In this document: positions 12,447 through 21,144 of the stretch, in pieces
How the letters are laid out: every line of letters begins with the position of its first letter
How positions within the stretch are numbered: position 1 is the first letter of the stretch
The notes under the pieces: model-generated
What the model was told of the DNA's origin: nothing
The model's input: only the letters and a program-made list of their open reading frames with translations
Databases searched by the model: none
Position numbers and translations under genes: made by a program
Origin: Tilletiopsis washingtonensis
Lineage: Eukaryota; Basidiomycota; Exobasidiomycetes; Entylomatales
Reading direction: 5' to 3'
DNA: 64,000 bases
Assembly: GCF_003144115.1 (NCBI RefSeq)
Contig: NW_020312000.1
Location: 647,946 to 711,945 of the forward strand

Positions 12447-14945
12447 ATGGCCGCCACGGCGGCAGGAGGCGCTTCGGCAGCGCTCCTGCGCCGCAGTGCG
12501 CGCGCAGCCTCGTCGCATGCTGCCTTCTTCGCCGCCGCCCGCGCCGTGCTGCTCCCGCCGGCACCAGCACCGCGCCGCCGAGCCTCGCCGGCGCGCCAGA
12601 TGCCGTCGCCTCGCTCGTACGCATCACTCTCTGCGGCCGGCCCGAGCTCTGCTGCATTCGATACCGCACCTCTGCTCTTCCACGACGTGCTCGTCGAGTC
12701 GTGGGACTGGAGCCGCCGCGCTGTCCGCGACTCGGCCGCCTCGAGCGAGGCGCATCGCGCCCTGGCGCGGGCCTGGGCACAGCCACACGAGGAGTCGCAG
12801 CCGCTCGTCTCGACCTCGTATCACTGGGAGCGGCTGGCAGACTCAGCCTTGCAGCCGCGGCTGGCTGTCGCAAAGCCGCAACTGTCCGTGCAGCGCGACG
12901 CAGCCTCGTCGTCGCGCCTCTCGACTGAGCACCTGCTCCGCCTCATCTCAGGCGGCCGGGTGCTAGAGGCGATGCATCTCTTCGAGACTGCTCTGCAGCG
13001 AATAAGCGTCCCACGGCTTCAGCATCTTGCGTCGGATGCTCGGCGCAACTTGTCCGCGCTGGACGATCTGCTCGGTGCAGAGGGCCTGCTCAGGCCAGCT
13101 GCGATCGAGGCCATGATCCTCTCAATCGCGGCGCAGGCCAAGCGGCCCATATGCCGGGGCGCTGTCGCCACCCGGGCGTCGTGGCAGCCGAGCCACCTGC
13201 CGGAGCAACTCGACTTCTCTGCCCTCGGACGCGAGCATCAGTCGATGTTTGCCATTGCTGCACTCTACGACGCACTGCTGCAACTGGGCTTCATGCCCTC
13301 TTCGCGCATCGCGGCGCTCCTCATCGAGATCGCAACACCGTTGCTGCGTACTGACAAGATCGAGGCCTTCGTCGATGCTCAGCTCCGCGCGGCAGGCGGC
13401 GCTATCGCTCGCGGCCGAGAGGAGAGCTACAGCATGCCTGGCGAGAGGCTGGATCGCGGCTGCTTCGGTCTCGATGCGGTCGAGCAGGCAGTGCTGGCGT
13501 ACGGCCGCGCACAGGTGCCATGGCGCGGCGAAGCGCTGCTTGCCTGGTGGAGTTGCCGCGCCAACGACCGATCACGGTACCTCGCACCAATCGCCATCGC
13601 GCGCTTCCCAGCGGCGGCGCAGTCGAAGAACTCTCTGAGCGCTCCAGACGAGATCACAATAGCCGGATGGTCGTCGTCTCCCCGCATCTGGGTTTCGCTG
13701 ATCGCAGCACGGGCGCAGTCGGGCGACTTGAGTGGCGCGAAGGTCTGGCTCGAGCGCTATCGAGCGCTAGCAAAGACGAGCGGAGCGCCGCCAGACTCGG
13801 CACCGTATGAGGCTTTTGCGCGCGCATGCACGGGCCCGGCCTTGATGCCTCGCTTCACTGGCTGGAGACCGCGGCCAAGAGAGATGGAGGACGAGACCGA
13901 AGAGCAAGTAGCGCGCGATGCCGAGCAAGAGGACGTTGTGCCTGTCGCCCACGCCCGCACGCTTGCGATGCGCGCCGTCCTCGATGCAGCCGTGTCCGAC
14001 GGGATCGGCATCTCCTCGAGGCTCGGTGGCCTGGTCATCTCCTTCGAGGCAAGCTGCGGGCGCACGCACGAGGCTGCCTCGCTGCTAGTGCAGCTGCTCG
14101 ATCGCGCGCTCACGCCTCGCCCGACGACGGGCGCTACCACTCGGTCGTCGCAGCAGCGCACGTCTCTCGACTGGCCGCTGTGCATCGCTGTCTTCCGCGT
14201 CTACGAGCGTCTCGCCTTGGCCTCTCCCGGCACGACGCCCACGCTCGCCGCCTTCCTGCCGGCTGCGCCAGCCTCGGCCGCTGCTCTGCGTCCCTTCTCT
14301 ACGCTGCGCGGGGTCGTCCGCGCCCTGGCCGCCTCGCACTTCGAGCTTACTCGCGGCAACGCTAAGCGGCACAGCATGTACAGCAAGCCGAACATGCTCC
14401 TCGCCGCGCTGCGAGCTGCGCTGCTCTCGTGCGACTTTGCGCTGGCACGCGCGGTCCTGCAGATGCATCAGGCATGGCACGTCGCTGTCGCCAAGACCTG
14501 CAAGGACGAGATCCGCCGCGCCTACGCCTACCACTTCTGGTCCGGCAACTCCTCGCTGGGCGATGCACATGAGGCCGTGCTGGACTCCGTCGGAAGCGAG
14601 GAAGGAGCTTTGTCTGACACGACGGGCTATTCCGAGGAGGGAGCATCTGAAGGCAGTGTGCAGCAGCGCTTCACGGTACCGGCACCGAGCGTGCAAGAGG
14701 TCATGGCGGAGCCCTTCTCGCTGCTCGATGAGCTCATCGTGCGACAGACGGTCAAGGACCGCTGCGACGACACGGCGGCAGCTCACGAGCTTTCGAGCAT
14801 GTCTGCGGAACAGCGCAGCGAGCTCGTCGAGGAGGCGCTTCGCGGCGTCTGTCTCGACTTGGGCCTGTCGCGGGACTTCGCTGCGCTGTCAAGCGGTGAC
14901 GCGACTGAGGCGCAGCCGGACCTGCCGTGTGTGAAAGCAGCGTAG
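12447..14945 (+). CDS. Mitochondrial PPR-like helical repeat protein
   Basis: A single exon encodes 832 residues. The first 60 or so residues are rich in Ala, Arg and Ser with almost no acidic residues (MAATAAGGASAALLRRSARA), as in a mitochondrial import signal. The body is alpha-helical. One segment near residues 410-455 (IWVSLIAARAQSGDLSGAKV, then WLERYRALAK and PPDSAPYEAFARAC) has the helix-turn-helix rhythm of a pentatricopeptide repeat, and similar helical pairs occur near 175-205 and 530-555. PPR proteins bind organellar RNA and act in its processing or translation, so a mitochondrial gene-expression role is a reasonable inference. The frame is open upstream to an ATG at 12303, but 12447 starts the import signal and follows a leader-like stretch. 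The N-terminal half is not recognised. Confidence 0.7.
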   Translation: MAATAAGGASAALLRRSARAASSHAAFFAAARAVLLPPAPAPRRRASPARQMPSPRSYASLSAAGPSSAAFDTAPLLFHDVLVESWDWSRRAVRDSAASSEAHRALARAWAQPHEESQPLVSTSYHWERLADSALQPRLAVAKPQLSVQRDAASSSRLSTEHLLRLISGGRVLEAMHLFETALQRISVPRLQHLASDARRNLSALDDLLGAEGLLRPAAIEAMILSIAAQAKRPICRGAVATRASWQPSHLPEQLDFSALGREHQSMFAIAALYDALLQLGFMPSSRIAALLIEIATPLLRTDKIEAFVDAQLRAAGGAIARGREESYSMPGERLDRGCFGLDAVEQAVLAYGRAQVPWRGEALLAWWSCRANDRSRYLAPIAIARFPAAAQSKNSLSAPDEITIAGWSSSPRIWVSLIAARAQSGDLSGAKVWLERYRALAKTSGAPPDSAPYEAFARACTGPALMPRFTGWRPRPREMEDETEEQVARDAEQEDVVPVAHARTLAMRAVLDAAVSDGIGISSRLGGLVISFEASCGRTHEAASLLVQLLDRALTPRPTTGATTRSSQQRTSLDWPLCIAVFRVYERLALASPGTTPTLAAFLPAAPASAAALRPFSTLRGVVRALAASHFELTRGNAKRHSMYSKPNMLLAALRAALLSCDFALARAVLQMHQAWHVAVAKTCKDEIRRAYAYHFWSGNSSLGDAHEAVLDSVGSEEGALSDTTGYSEEGASEGSVQQRFTVPAPSVQEVMAEPFSLLDELIVRQTVKDRCDDTAAAHELSSMSAEQRSELVEEALRGVCLDLGLSRDFAALSSGDATEAQPDLPCVKAA

Positions 14946-15664
14946 CTGGACAGATCTCACCATCTACCAATGACATTCCTGCGGCACCTCTTGCTGCGCT
15001 GTATTGAGCCTCACGCCGGGCGTCGTGACAGAGAGCATTCGCCGGCGAACGCGCGGGCAGGCTGTCGCCTTGCCCCTTTGGGGTTGATCTTGTCTGTCTG
15101 TGATGATGCCGCCAGAGTCCGGGCAGTCTCTGAACCTTGGCTTCGCTCTGAAGGGCAGAGAGAGAAAGGTCTCTGAGGAACGTGGGCACCCTGTAACGCG
15201 CGCGCGCCATGGTCGGGTGTTGCTCACGCGGCGCGCCGCGGCGCGTGTCGTGCTCTCTTCGCTCGATTTGGCACTCGCAGCTCAGGGGCCAAGGGCGACC
15301 GGTGCCTGTCTCTCGACCCTCACACCCTCTCCCGTCGCCGCCCTGCTCCCGCCGCTTGCGCCTTACTTTCCTCGTGCGCTGGCCGCCGTTGATCCGCTCG
15401 TCACGCTCCTCTCTGCTCTTGCGACCTTCGCCGCAGCTGCGTGCGCCGCGCACCCCGAGCGCGCGCGCGCCGCGCTGTCCACCGTCGCACTGCGCCGGGC
15501 TGCAGGCGTTTGGGCCTCCCACAGACAAGGCTCGTGAGTGCTGCGCGTGCTGTCTCGTGACTGGTTCCCTTGCTTTGCGCTGGCTACGTCCGTCTGTTAA
15601 GCGCCTCGAATGCTGCCTCATACTCTGTTCCTTGCGCAGCGCGCCTTGCTTCACTCGGCGAGAC
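14946..15664. other. Intergenic, with a likely 5'-UTR intron
   Basis: This is the 3' flank of the PPR-like gene and the leader of the next gene. A GTGAGT donor at about 15532 and a CAG acceptor shortly before 15640 could bound a 5'-UTR intron. The second paralogue has the same arrangement upstream of its ATG. Open frames here are not supported as protein. Confidence 0.4.
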
Positions 15665-16834
15665 ATGCCAGTCGTGTGTCTCCATGACGGCGCGGAGGCG
15701 CCATATGTCGCCTGCTGGCTCGACGTTGCCAGCAAGGACACGCGGCCGCTGGGAGTGCATAAGCACATGACGAGCGACGTGCCGCACCTGACAGAGAGCG
15801 CTGCCGACGCGCTTCTGTGTAGCGGCTCGCGGGCCAGGCCGCACGCGTACGCCGACGTACGCGCATTTGTCGGCGTGGATCTCAGTGCGCAGTACAGCAT
15901 CAACTTGCAAGGATCGTGGCGCGCCCTCGACGTCGGCCAAAGAGGCCTCGCAGTCAGAGTCAAATACGGCTCGTCCAAAAGGGCGCTGCGCTTCAACTGT
16001 CCGCCCGGTCCACGCATGCGCGACGGCGCCGAATGGTGCCAGAGGGTGCGTCTGCGTGTCCACGAAGCTCAGAGGCCGAAAGGCTGCATCGCCAGATGCG
16101 TGCTCACTGCTGCGCCGAAGGTCAATCTGAAGAATGCCGAGGCTTTCAAAGATGCAATGCGACGTAGCGACAAGCCGACGCTCAAGGTGCAGGTCGCGGC
16201 GCTGGACGACCAAGACCACTGCAGCATTGAGCTGGTGAGCTTGCTGAAGATGACAGGATAGCGGAGCGCTGACCGAGGGCCGCCTGCGCAGGAGAATGTA
16301 GTGTTCGTGTTTGAATTCTGCTTGGTTGCCGTCGACGAGGAGCTGAGCTCGCTAGGTCAGTGTCCAAGCTCAGAGATCCTCCAGGCAGCTGCTGATGGAG
16401 CGCCAGCACGAGTGTCGTGCCCTCTCCCAGCGGTCGTCCTGCGTCCAGCTGAGGAGACGGATGCGCCTGCCGTGTTTCCTCCAGAGGCACGCAGGGTCCG
16501 CAAAATTGCGCAGCGGCAGCTCGACTGGGCCTTTGCCGTCGTTGTCGGCAGCGACATGAGCGATGCGAAAGGAACGCGCGAAGGCCCAGACTCGCCCACA
16601 ACGTGGTTTGGCGCGCGCGAGGAGCGCCACGCTCCCTCAAAGCACGTCGAGCGCCCAAGAAGAGGCAGGTCGCCGTCCGACGAGCGAATGCAAGATCTCT
16701 CCGGCCCTCACGCGCCCAAGGCCCCGGCCGTGCGCCTTGCCGAGCAGCGCAGGTGGCGCACGAGCGACGCAGCTCCGTCGCTCAGCATACGCGGCGCAGC
16801 TTCCCGCACCGCCGCCGCGCAAAGATCGGACTGA
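15665..16834 (+). CDS. Tandem paralogue A, unknown function (DUF7918-like?)
   Basis: Four exons (15665-16045, 16121-16234, 16292-16355, 16407-16834) encode 328 residues. I fixed the splice sites by aligning this gene with its neighbour at 17537. Exons 2 and 3 are 114 and 64 bases in both, and all three intron positions match. The start MPVVCLHDGAEAPYVACWLD matches MPIVRLRDGEGAPFLACWLD of the neighbour. The first 230 residues look like a beta-rich globular domain, with AFVGVDLSAQYSINLQGSW and later ENVVFVFEFCLVAVDEELSS. A polar tail follows, ending with a conserved APSLSIRGAASRTAAAQ. The layout recalls basidiomycete DUF7918 proteins, but this is only a visual impression. Introns 1 and 3 are 75 and 51 bases and contain no stop in frame, so retention would leave an open frame. 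Confidence 0.8.
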
Positions 16835-17536
16835 CGAGCAGCTAGGCGCGCGCCTTGTGCAAGAGCAGCAATGCAAAACTGATTTGAGCAGCTATACTTG
16901 ATGGTACCGAGCTGCAGATGTCGTTGCGTTGTGAGAGGGCGCCTGAGGCTGAGCGTTCGCCGGCTGCCATGTCGGCGTGACAGAGGGCTTGGCTGTGTGC
17001 ATTGCGAGAAGAGCGAGACGCTCTGCATACACCGTCGTGACTCTCAGTGGCGAGCCTGCGCGAGCGCGAGCACGTCCTGTGCTGCAGAAGGGAGAGAAAT
17101 CGTTGCCGTGCGGGGCACTCTTACTGCTGCGGCGAGCCCCTTGAAGATACGACACGCGACGCGGCGGCGGCGTGTCGCGCCTTGCTCGCCCAATCTGGGC
17201 ATCGCTCAGGGGCCGCAGCGCAGCCGCCGCCTCTCTCTCAACTCTCACACCCTCGCAGACAGCAGAAGCCTCGTTCTCACCGCCACTCATCTGCCTGGCA
17301 CGCAGCGCACCCTCGTCAGCTCGCCTGCACCTTCGCTGCGGCCAGCTGCGCGGTGCGGCCGCTGAAGAGCGCGGAACTGTCCGCCAGCGCACACGCCGGG
17401 CTCTGGCCGTTCAGACCTTGCAGAGGAGTCAGATCTTGTGAGTGCTCGCCTCTGGCAGTCATCAATACAAGCTCGGTGAAGGAGTTCTATTCCTGTCAGC
17501 CTCAGCGCAACGCGCTCACACGGAAGTAGCCACAGC
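16835..17536. other. Spacer between tandem paralogues, likely 5'-UTR intron
   Basis: It holds the 3' flank of paralogue A and the leader of paralogue B. A GTGAGT donor at about 17439 and a TGTCAG acceptor near 17500 suggest a 5'-UTR intron like that of paralogue A. No separate coding region is supported. Confidence 0.4.
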
Positions 17537-18876
17537 ATGCCCATCGTACGTCTGCGCGATGGCGAGGGCGCCCCGTTCCTCGCCTGCTGGCTCGATGACT
17601 TCGGCCAGGACGTAGGTAGGAACTCGCAGCCGCTGCACAGACCTGTCGAGGCCACGACGTCGCACTTGTCAGAAGGCGGCATCTCGGCCGCACTGAGCAG
17701 CGGGTCGCTACGACACCCGCACTCGCACGGCCACGTGCTCGCCTACATTGGCAGCGAGCACGATGCGCGCTTCACCCTCAACCTGCGAGGCTCGTATGGC
17801 GCGCTGGATGGCAGCCGCATGGGCATCGCCGTCGAGATTCGCTGCTCCGGTGGGCTGCGTCCGCTGCGCTTCAACTGCCAGCCCGAGACGCGGCCGCGCG
17901 ATGACAGAGAGTGGGGCGAGAAGGTGAGTCGATGGAGGACCAATCGGGCTGCAGGACAGGCGACGACCGCGCGGACTCGCGCTGTCTGCTGATCACTCTC
18001 ACCATCATAGATCTTCATTCGAGACGGCAACTTGCTGGCTCGAGCCTTGCAGCAGACTGCACAGCCGACGATCGTCGTGCATGTCGCTTCTCTGCAGGAC
18101 CAGGAACACAGCCGCTCCGAGCTGGTGCGTGCCGCGGCAACGAGTGAGCCGCCATTCTGATTGCTGAGCGCAGCATATGCAGGAAAACGTGATCTTTACG
18201 TTCGAGTATCGCGTGCTTCTCCTCGACCATGGACTGTCGTCGCTCAGTGAGCATTCAAGGTGTCACCAGAAACTTCACGTGCTGATGTCCCGCAGCGCGA
18301 GTCAGCTGTCCCCTTCCCCAGGTCGTGCTGCGTCCTGCCGACGAGGCTGCTGCGGCATGCGTCTTTCCTCCGCCGCCGCTGGTCACCCGGACTAGTATAG
18401 CCTCGCGCGAGTACTGGCCCTATGCGGTCGGCGTCGAGGACAACCCGAAGCGCAAAGGCCAGCGCTCCACCAACAGCTCATCTCGGAAGACGGCGTCTTC
18501 CACACGCAAGGAGAACGACGCATCGGCGAGCGACGCCGACCAGAACCTCACAGCACGCTCGGCCTACGTTGAGCAAGAGGGCTCCACGGCCAGCCTCGAG
18601 CCGCTCAAAGTCTCGGCCGTGCGTCTTGCCGAGGAGCGCCAGGCGCGAGCGAGCGCCAGCGGCCTCTCGCTGAGCATCCGCGGCGCGGCGTCACGCTCTG
18701 CAGCTGCGCAGGAAGCGGAGGCGAAGATCCAGGAAGCTCACGAGGCAGAAGAGCGGGCTTTGCGCCGCCAGGCTCGTCAGCGCCGGTACGAGGAGTGGGA
18801 GCGCGAGCGGCGTCACGAGCGCGAGTGTTCTCTCACGCGCGCCGGGCCAGGCCATCAAGCCGACGCCAAGCCTTAA
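17537..18876 (+). CDS. Tandem paralogue B, unknown function (DUF7918-like?)
   Basis: Four exons (17537-17923, 18011-18124, 18183-18246, 18296-18876) encode 381 residues. This is the duplicate of the gene at 15665, with the same exon phases and conserved blocks: VLAYIGSEHDARFTLNLRG, TIVVHVASLQDQEHS, ENVIFTFEYRVLLLDHGLSS, TRVSCPLPQVVLRPADE and the tail motif SGLSLSIRGAASRSAAAQ. Unlike copy A, it continues past that motif for about 50 residues as a strongly charged Glu/Arg helix, probably a coiled coil. The middle is polar and Lys/Ser-rich, possibly a nuclear or scaffold-binding linker. The sequence has diverged a lot between the copies while exon structure stayed fixed, so the duplication is old. 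Function is unknown; resemblance to DUF7918 is tentative. Confidence 0.8.
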
Positions 18877-19101
18877 GGTCAAGGGCAGCTGACGGCGCGA
18901 CACCTGCGCCGGCACACAACCGAGCAGCTCGACTCGTCGGCTCGTTTGGGAGCCAGAAAGCCATCGCGCCAGGATCGTCTGTCTCGCGGCTCAACGTCAC
19001 CGTGGTCTGTAAATGTGCGCATTCGTCTGGCGCTGAACGCGGGGTATGAATGTGCGGGCTGTGCGCAGCATACGTCTGCCCGATGTCTCCGTCTTGGGTC
19101 G

Positions 19102-20821
19102 TCACAAGAAGTACTGTAGGGGGAGAGCGTCAGTGAGGCGGGACCGCGGGCCGGTGCAGCACGAGTCGCACCTCTACTTGTGGCTGGAGTGGCGGGAGCA
19201 TCAGCGTCAGTGCGGGCCGCCGAGGAATGCCAGCGGCACTCACTTTTGGTTGTGCGGCCTGCGCCGGGCCGTCGCGCTCGTTCTCCGGCGCCGCCTCAAA
19301 CGTGTTGAAGTGCTTCGTGCCGTTCGGCCCGACCTCGAGGATGCTCGCCATGTTGCCGCAGCGGTAGCAGTAGTTGGGCGCGCTCCACACCGTCGAGAGC
19401 TGGTCGTCGTACAGCACGGAGAAGCCCTCCATGCAGAGCTGGTGCGCGCGCAGGATGTGCGACATGTTGTTGCGCTCCAGGAAGTGCCGCACGACCGACG
19501 CGCCGAAGGTGTACCCGGCACCTCTGCAGAGACTGTGAGCTGCGAGTGCGAGACGGAGCGTGAGAGGCACGCACCGTGGCGATATTGCGAACTCCTCCTT
19601 GTCAGGATCCGGATCTGACCAGACAAGATCGGCCATGGGTCCCTCGTGCGGGATCTCTGCGGGAGAGTCGTTCAGCCATCCGCTAAGCGCAGTTCTCCTA
19701 GGCCAGACGCACCTCGGAAGCGGTCGATGATCTTGACCTGGTCGATGTAGTGGACGGACGGCGAGAGGCCTGAGTAACACCGCAATGGTCAGCAGCGGCG
19801 AGACACCAGCGCCGCATCCCCAACACTTTCCGCCGTGCACGCAGAATATCCGGTCGTCGATGACGACGGAGAGCGTGAGGAAGTCGAACATGTCGGTGAA
19901 GTAGTGCCACACATTGGCCGAGCCGTACTTGCGCGTGCACTCGGTGTAGAAGCCGTACGTCTGCCGGCCGCCCGGATGAGTCTCTGCCACGCGCACTGCC
20001 GCTGAACGCTGTAGCGAGACTGACCTGTGTGACGGCCCGGCTCTCGTGGTTGCCACGGATGAGCTGCACGCGGTCGGGATACCGCAGCTTGAGGCACGTC
20101 AAGAGCGAGATGGTCTCAACGCTGAACAGACCGCGATCAACGTAGTCGCCTGTAGAGAGCGCATGAGCGTCTGAGACGCAGCGCAGCCAGCGCCCGACGC
20201 ACCGAGGAAGAGGTAATTCGTATGCGGGCAGTAGCCGCCGATCCGGAAGATCTCGATCAGATCGTAGAATTGCCTAGTGAAGACGGCGTCAGCCCCAGCC
20301 GGGTTGCTCCAGATTGCGGGGAGCATAGGCAGTGCAAGCGCGGATACTGCTCCGACCCTGCTCAGCGACCAGGAACAGGTCTGCAAGAGAAGCAGATAGC
20401 CGCACGCCGGCTGTTCACAGAGGCCAGCCCTCGCCACTGAGTGGTCGCGTGACCCCCACTCTCTGATGCCTGGGGGTGCCTCTGCAAGACCAGTCCGGCT
20501 GCCAAGTGGAGCTCAGAGCTTCATCTGCTGCTCGGTGGTAGTCCATCTACAGCCAGTCGCCATGCGCGACGACGGGTCGGCGGCACGGGCCGCCTTTGCT
20601 GCTCGCCGACTGCCCTTGCGCATGCCGCTGTCACCCCGGCCACGCCGCCACACTCACCCATGGATGTCGCCCACCACCGTCACGGGTGCAGCCACATGCA
20701 CGACGTTGCTCTCGCGCATCAGCAGCTCCTTTGTCTTCTCGCAGATCTCGCGCAGCAGGGCCTCGCCGAGCAGCTGCTTCTGCAGCAGCTGCGCGATGCA
20801 CGCGTCGAGGTCGAACGGCAT
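19102..20821 (-). CDS. ppg1: PP2A-like Ser/Thr phosphatase, Ppg1 type
   Basis: Nine exons (20821-20658, 20273-20203, 20149-20025, 19960-19831, 19769-19713, 19656-19575, 19523-19244, 19183-19172, 19113-19102) encode 310 residues. All catalytic signatures of PPP phosphatases are present: GDIHG, GDYVDRG, RGNHES and HGG-LSP, plus [11 protein letters not shown] and a C-terminal YFL. The signatures [20 protein letters not shown] and YTECTRKYG favour Ppg1 over the PP4 and Sit4/PP6 branches. Ppg1 is a cytoplasmic PP2A-like enzyme linked to glycogen metabolism and Far-complex signalling in yeast. Two oddities: the last two exons are only 12 bases each, and the intron at 19830-19770, inside the invariant HGG-LSP motif, starts GA rather than GT, with no canonical alternative that keeps frame. 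Confidence 0.92.
19770..19830 (-). other. ppg1: Non-canonical GA-AG intron in ppg1
   Basis: Reading on the minus strand, the exon ends ...CACGGCG and the intron starts GAAAGTGTTG and ends TTACTCAG. Only this split restores HGGLSP in frame. The sole nearby GT (GTGTTG, three bases further in) breaks the frame. Positions +3 to +6 match the usual AAGT. Confidence 0.6.
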
Positions 20822-21144
20822 GCTGCGCCGGCGGAGGAGCGTAATGCAGCAGGCGAGGCCAGCGAGAGAGGAGAGACGGCGAGCTGGAAAGCCTGCAGAA
20901 GGAGCGAGAGGGGTGAGACGCTATGTGGATGTGGTGGTGCGCTGGCAGAAGTCGCGGCGGCGGGGGACGGCGTCTGGTCTGGCCCGGCGCATGCAGAGCT
21001 TCGCGCCCGCACGGTCCTCCGCGGAGCGCCGGCCAGCTGTGCGTGGGGCTGCTCCTGCTCACCGTCACGCCCCTTGCCATCCCACCTCCATTCGCCTCCG
21101 CTGCAGCATCCCACTTTGGCGCAGCGAGGTACCTTCCACGCACC
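20822..21144. promoter_or_regulatory. Divergent promoter region, ppg1 / vps53
   Basis: 323 bases separate the ATGs of two head-to-head genes, so both promoters and leaders are compressed here. No TATA box or specific site stands out. Confidence 0.5.

Noticed and set aside
15209-15664. Upstream extension of paralogue A's frame to an ATG at 15209
   Set aside because: Paralogue B begins at the position matching 15665, and the upstream part appears to contain a 5'-UTR intron.
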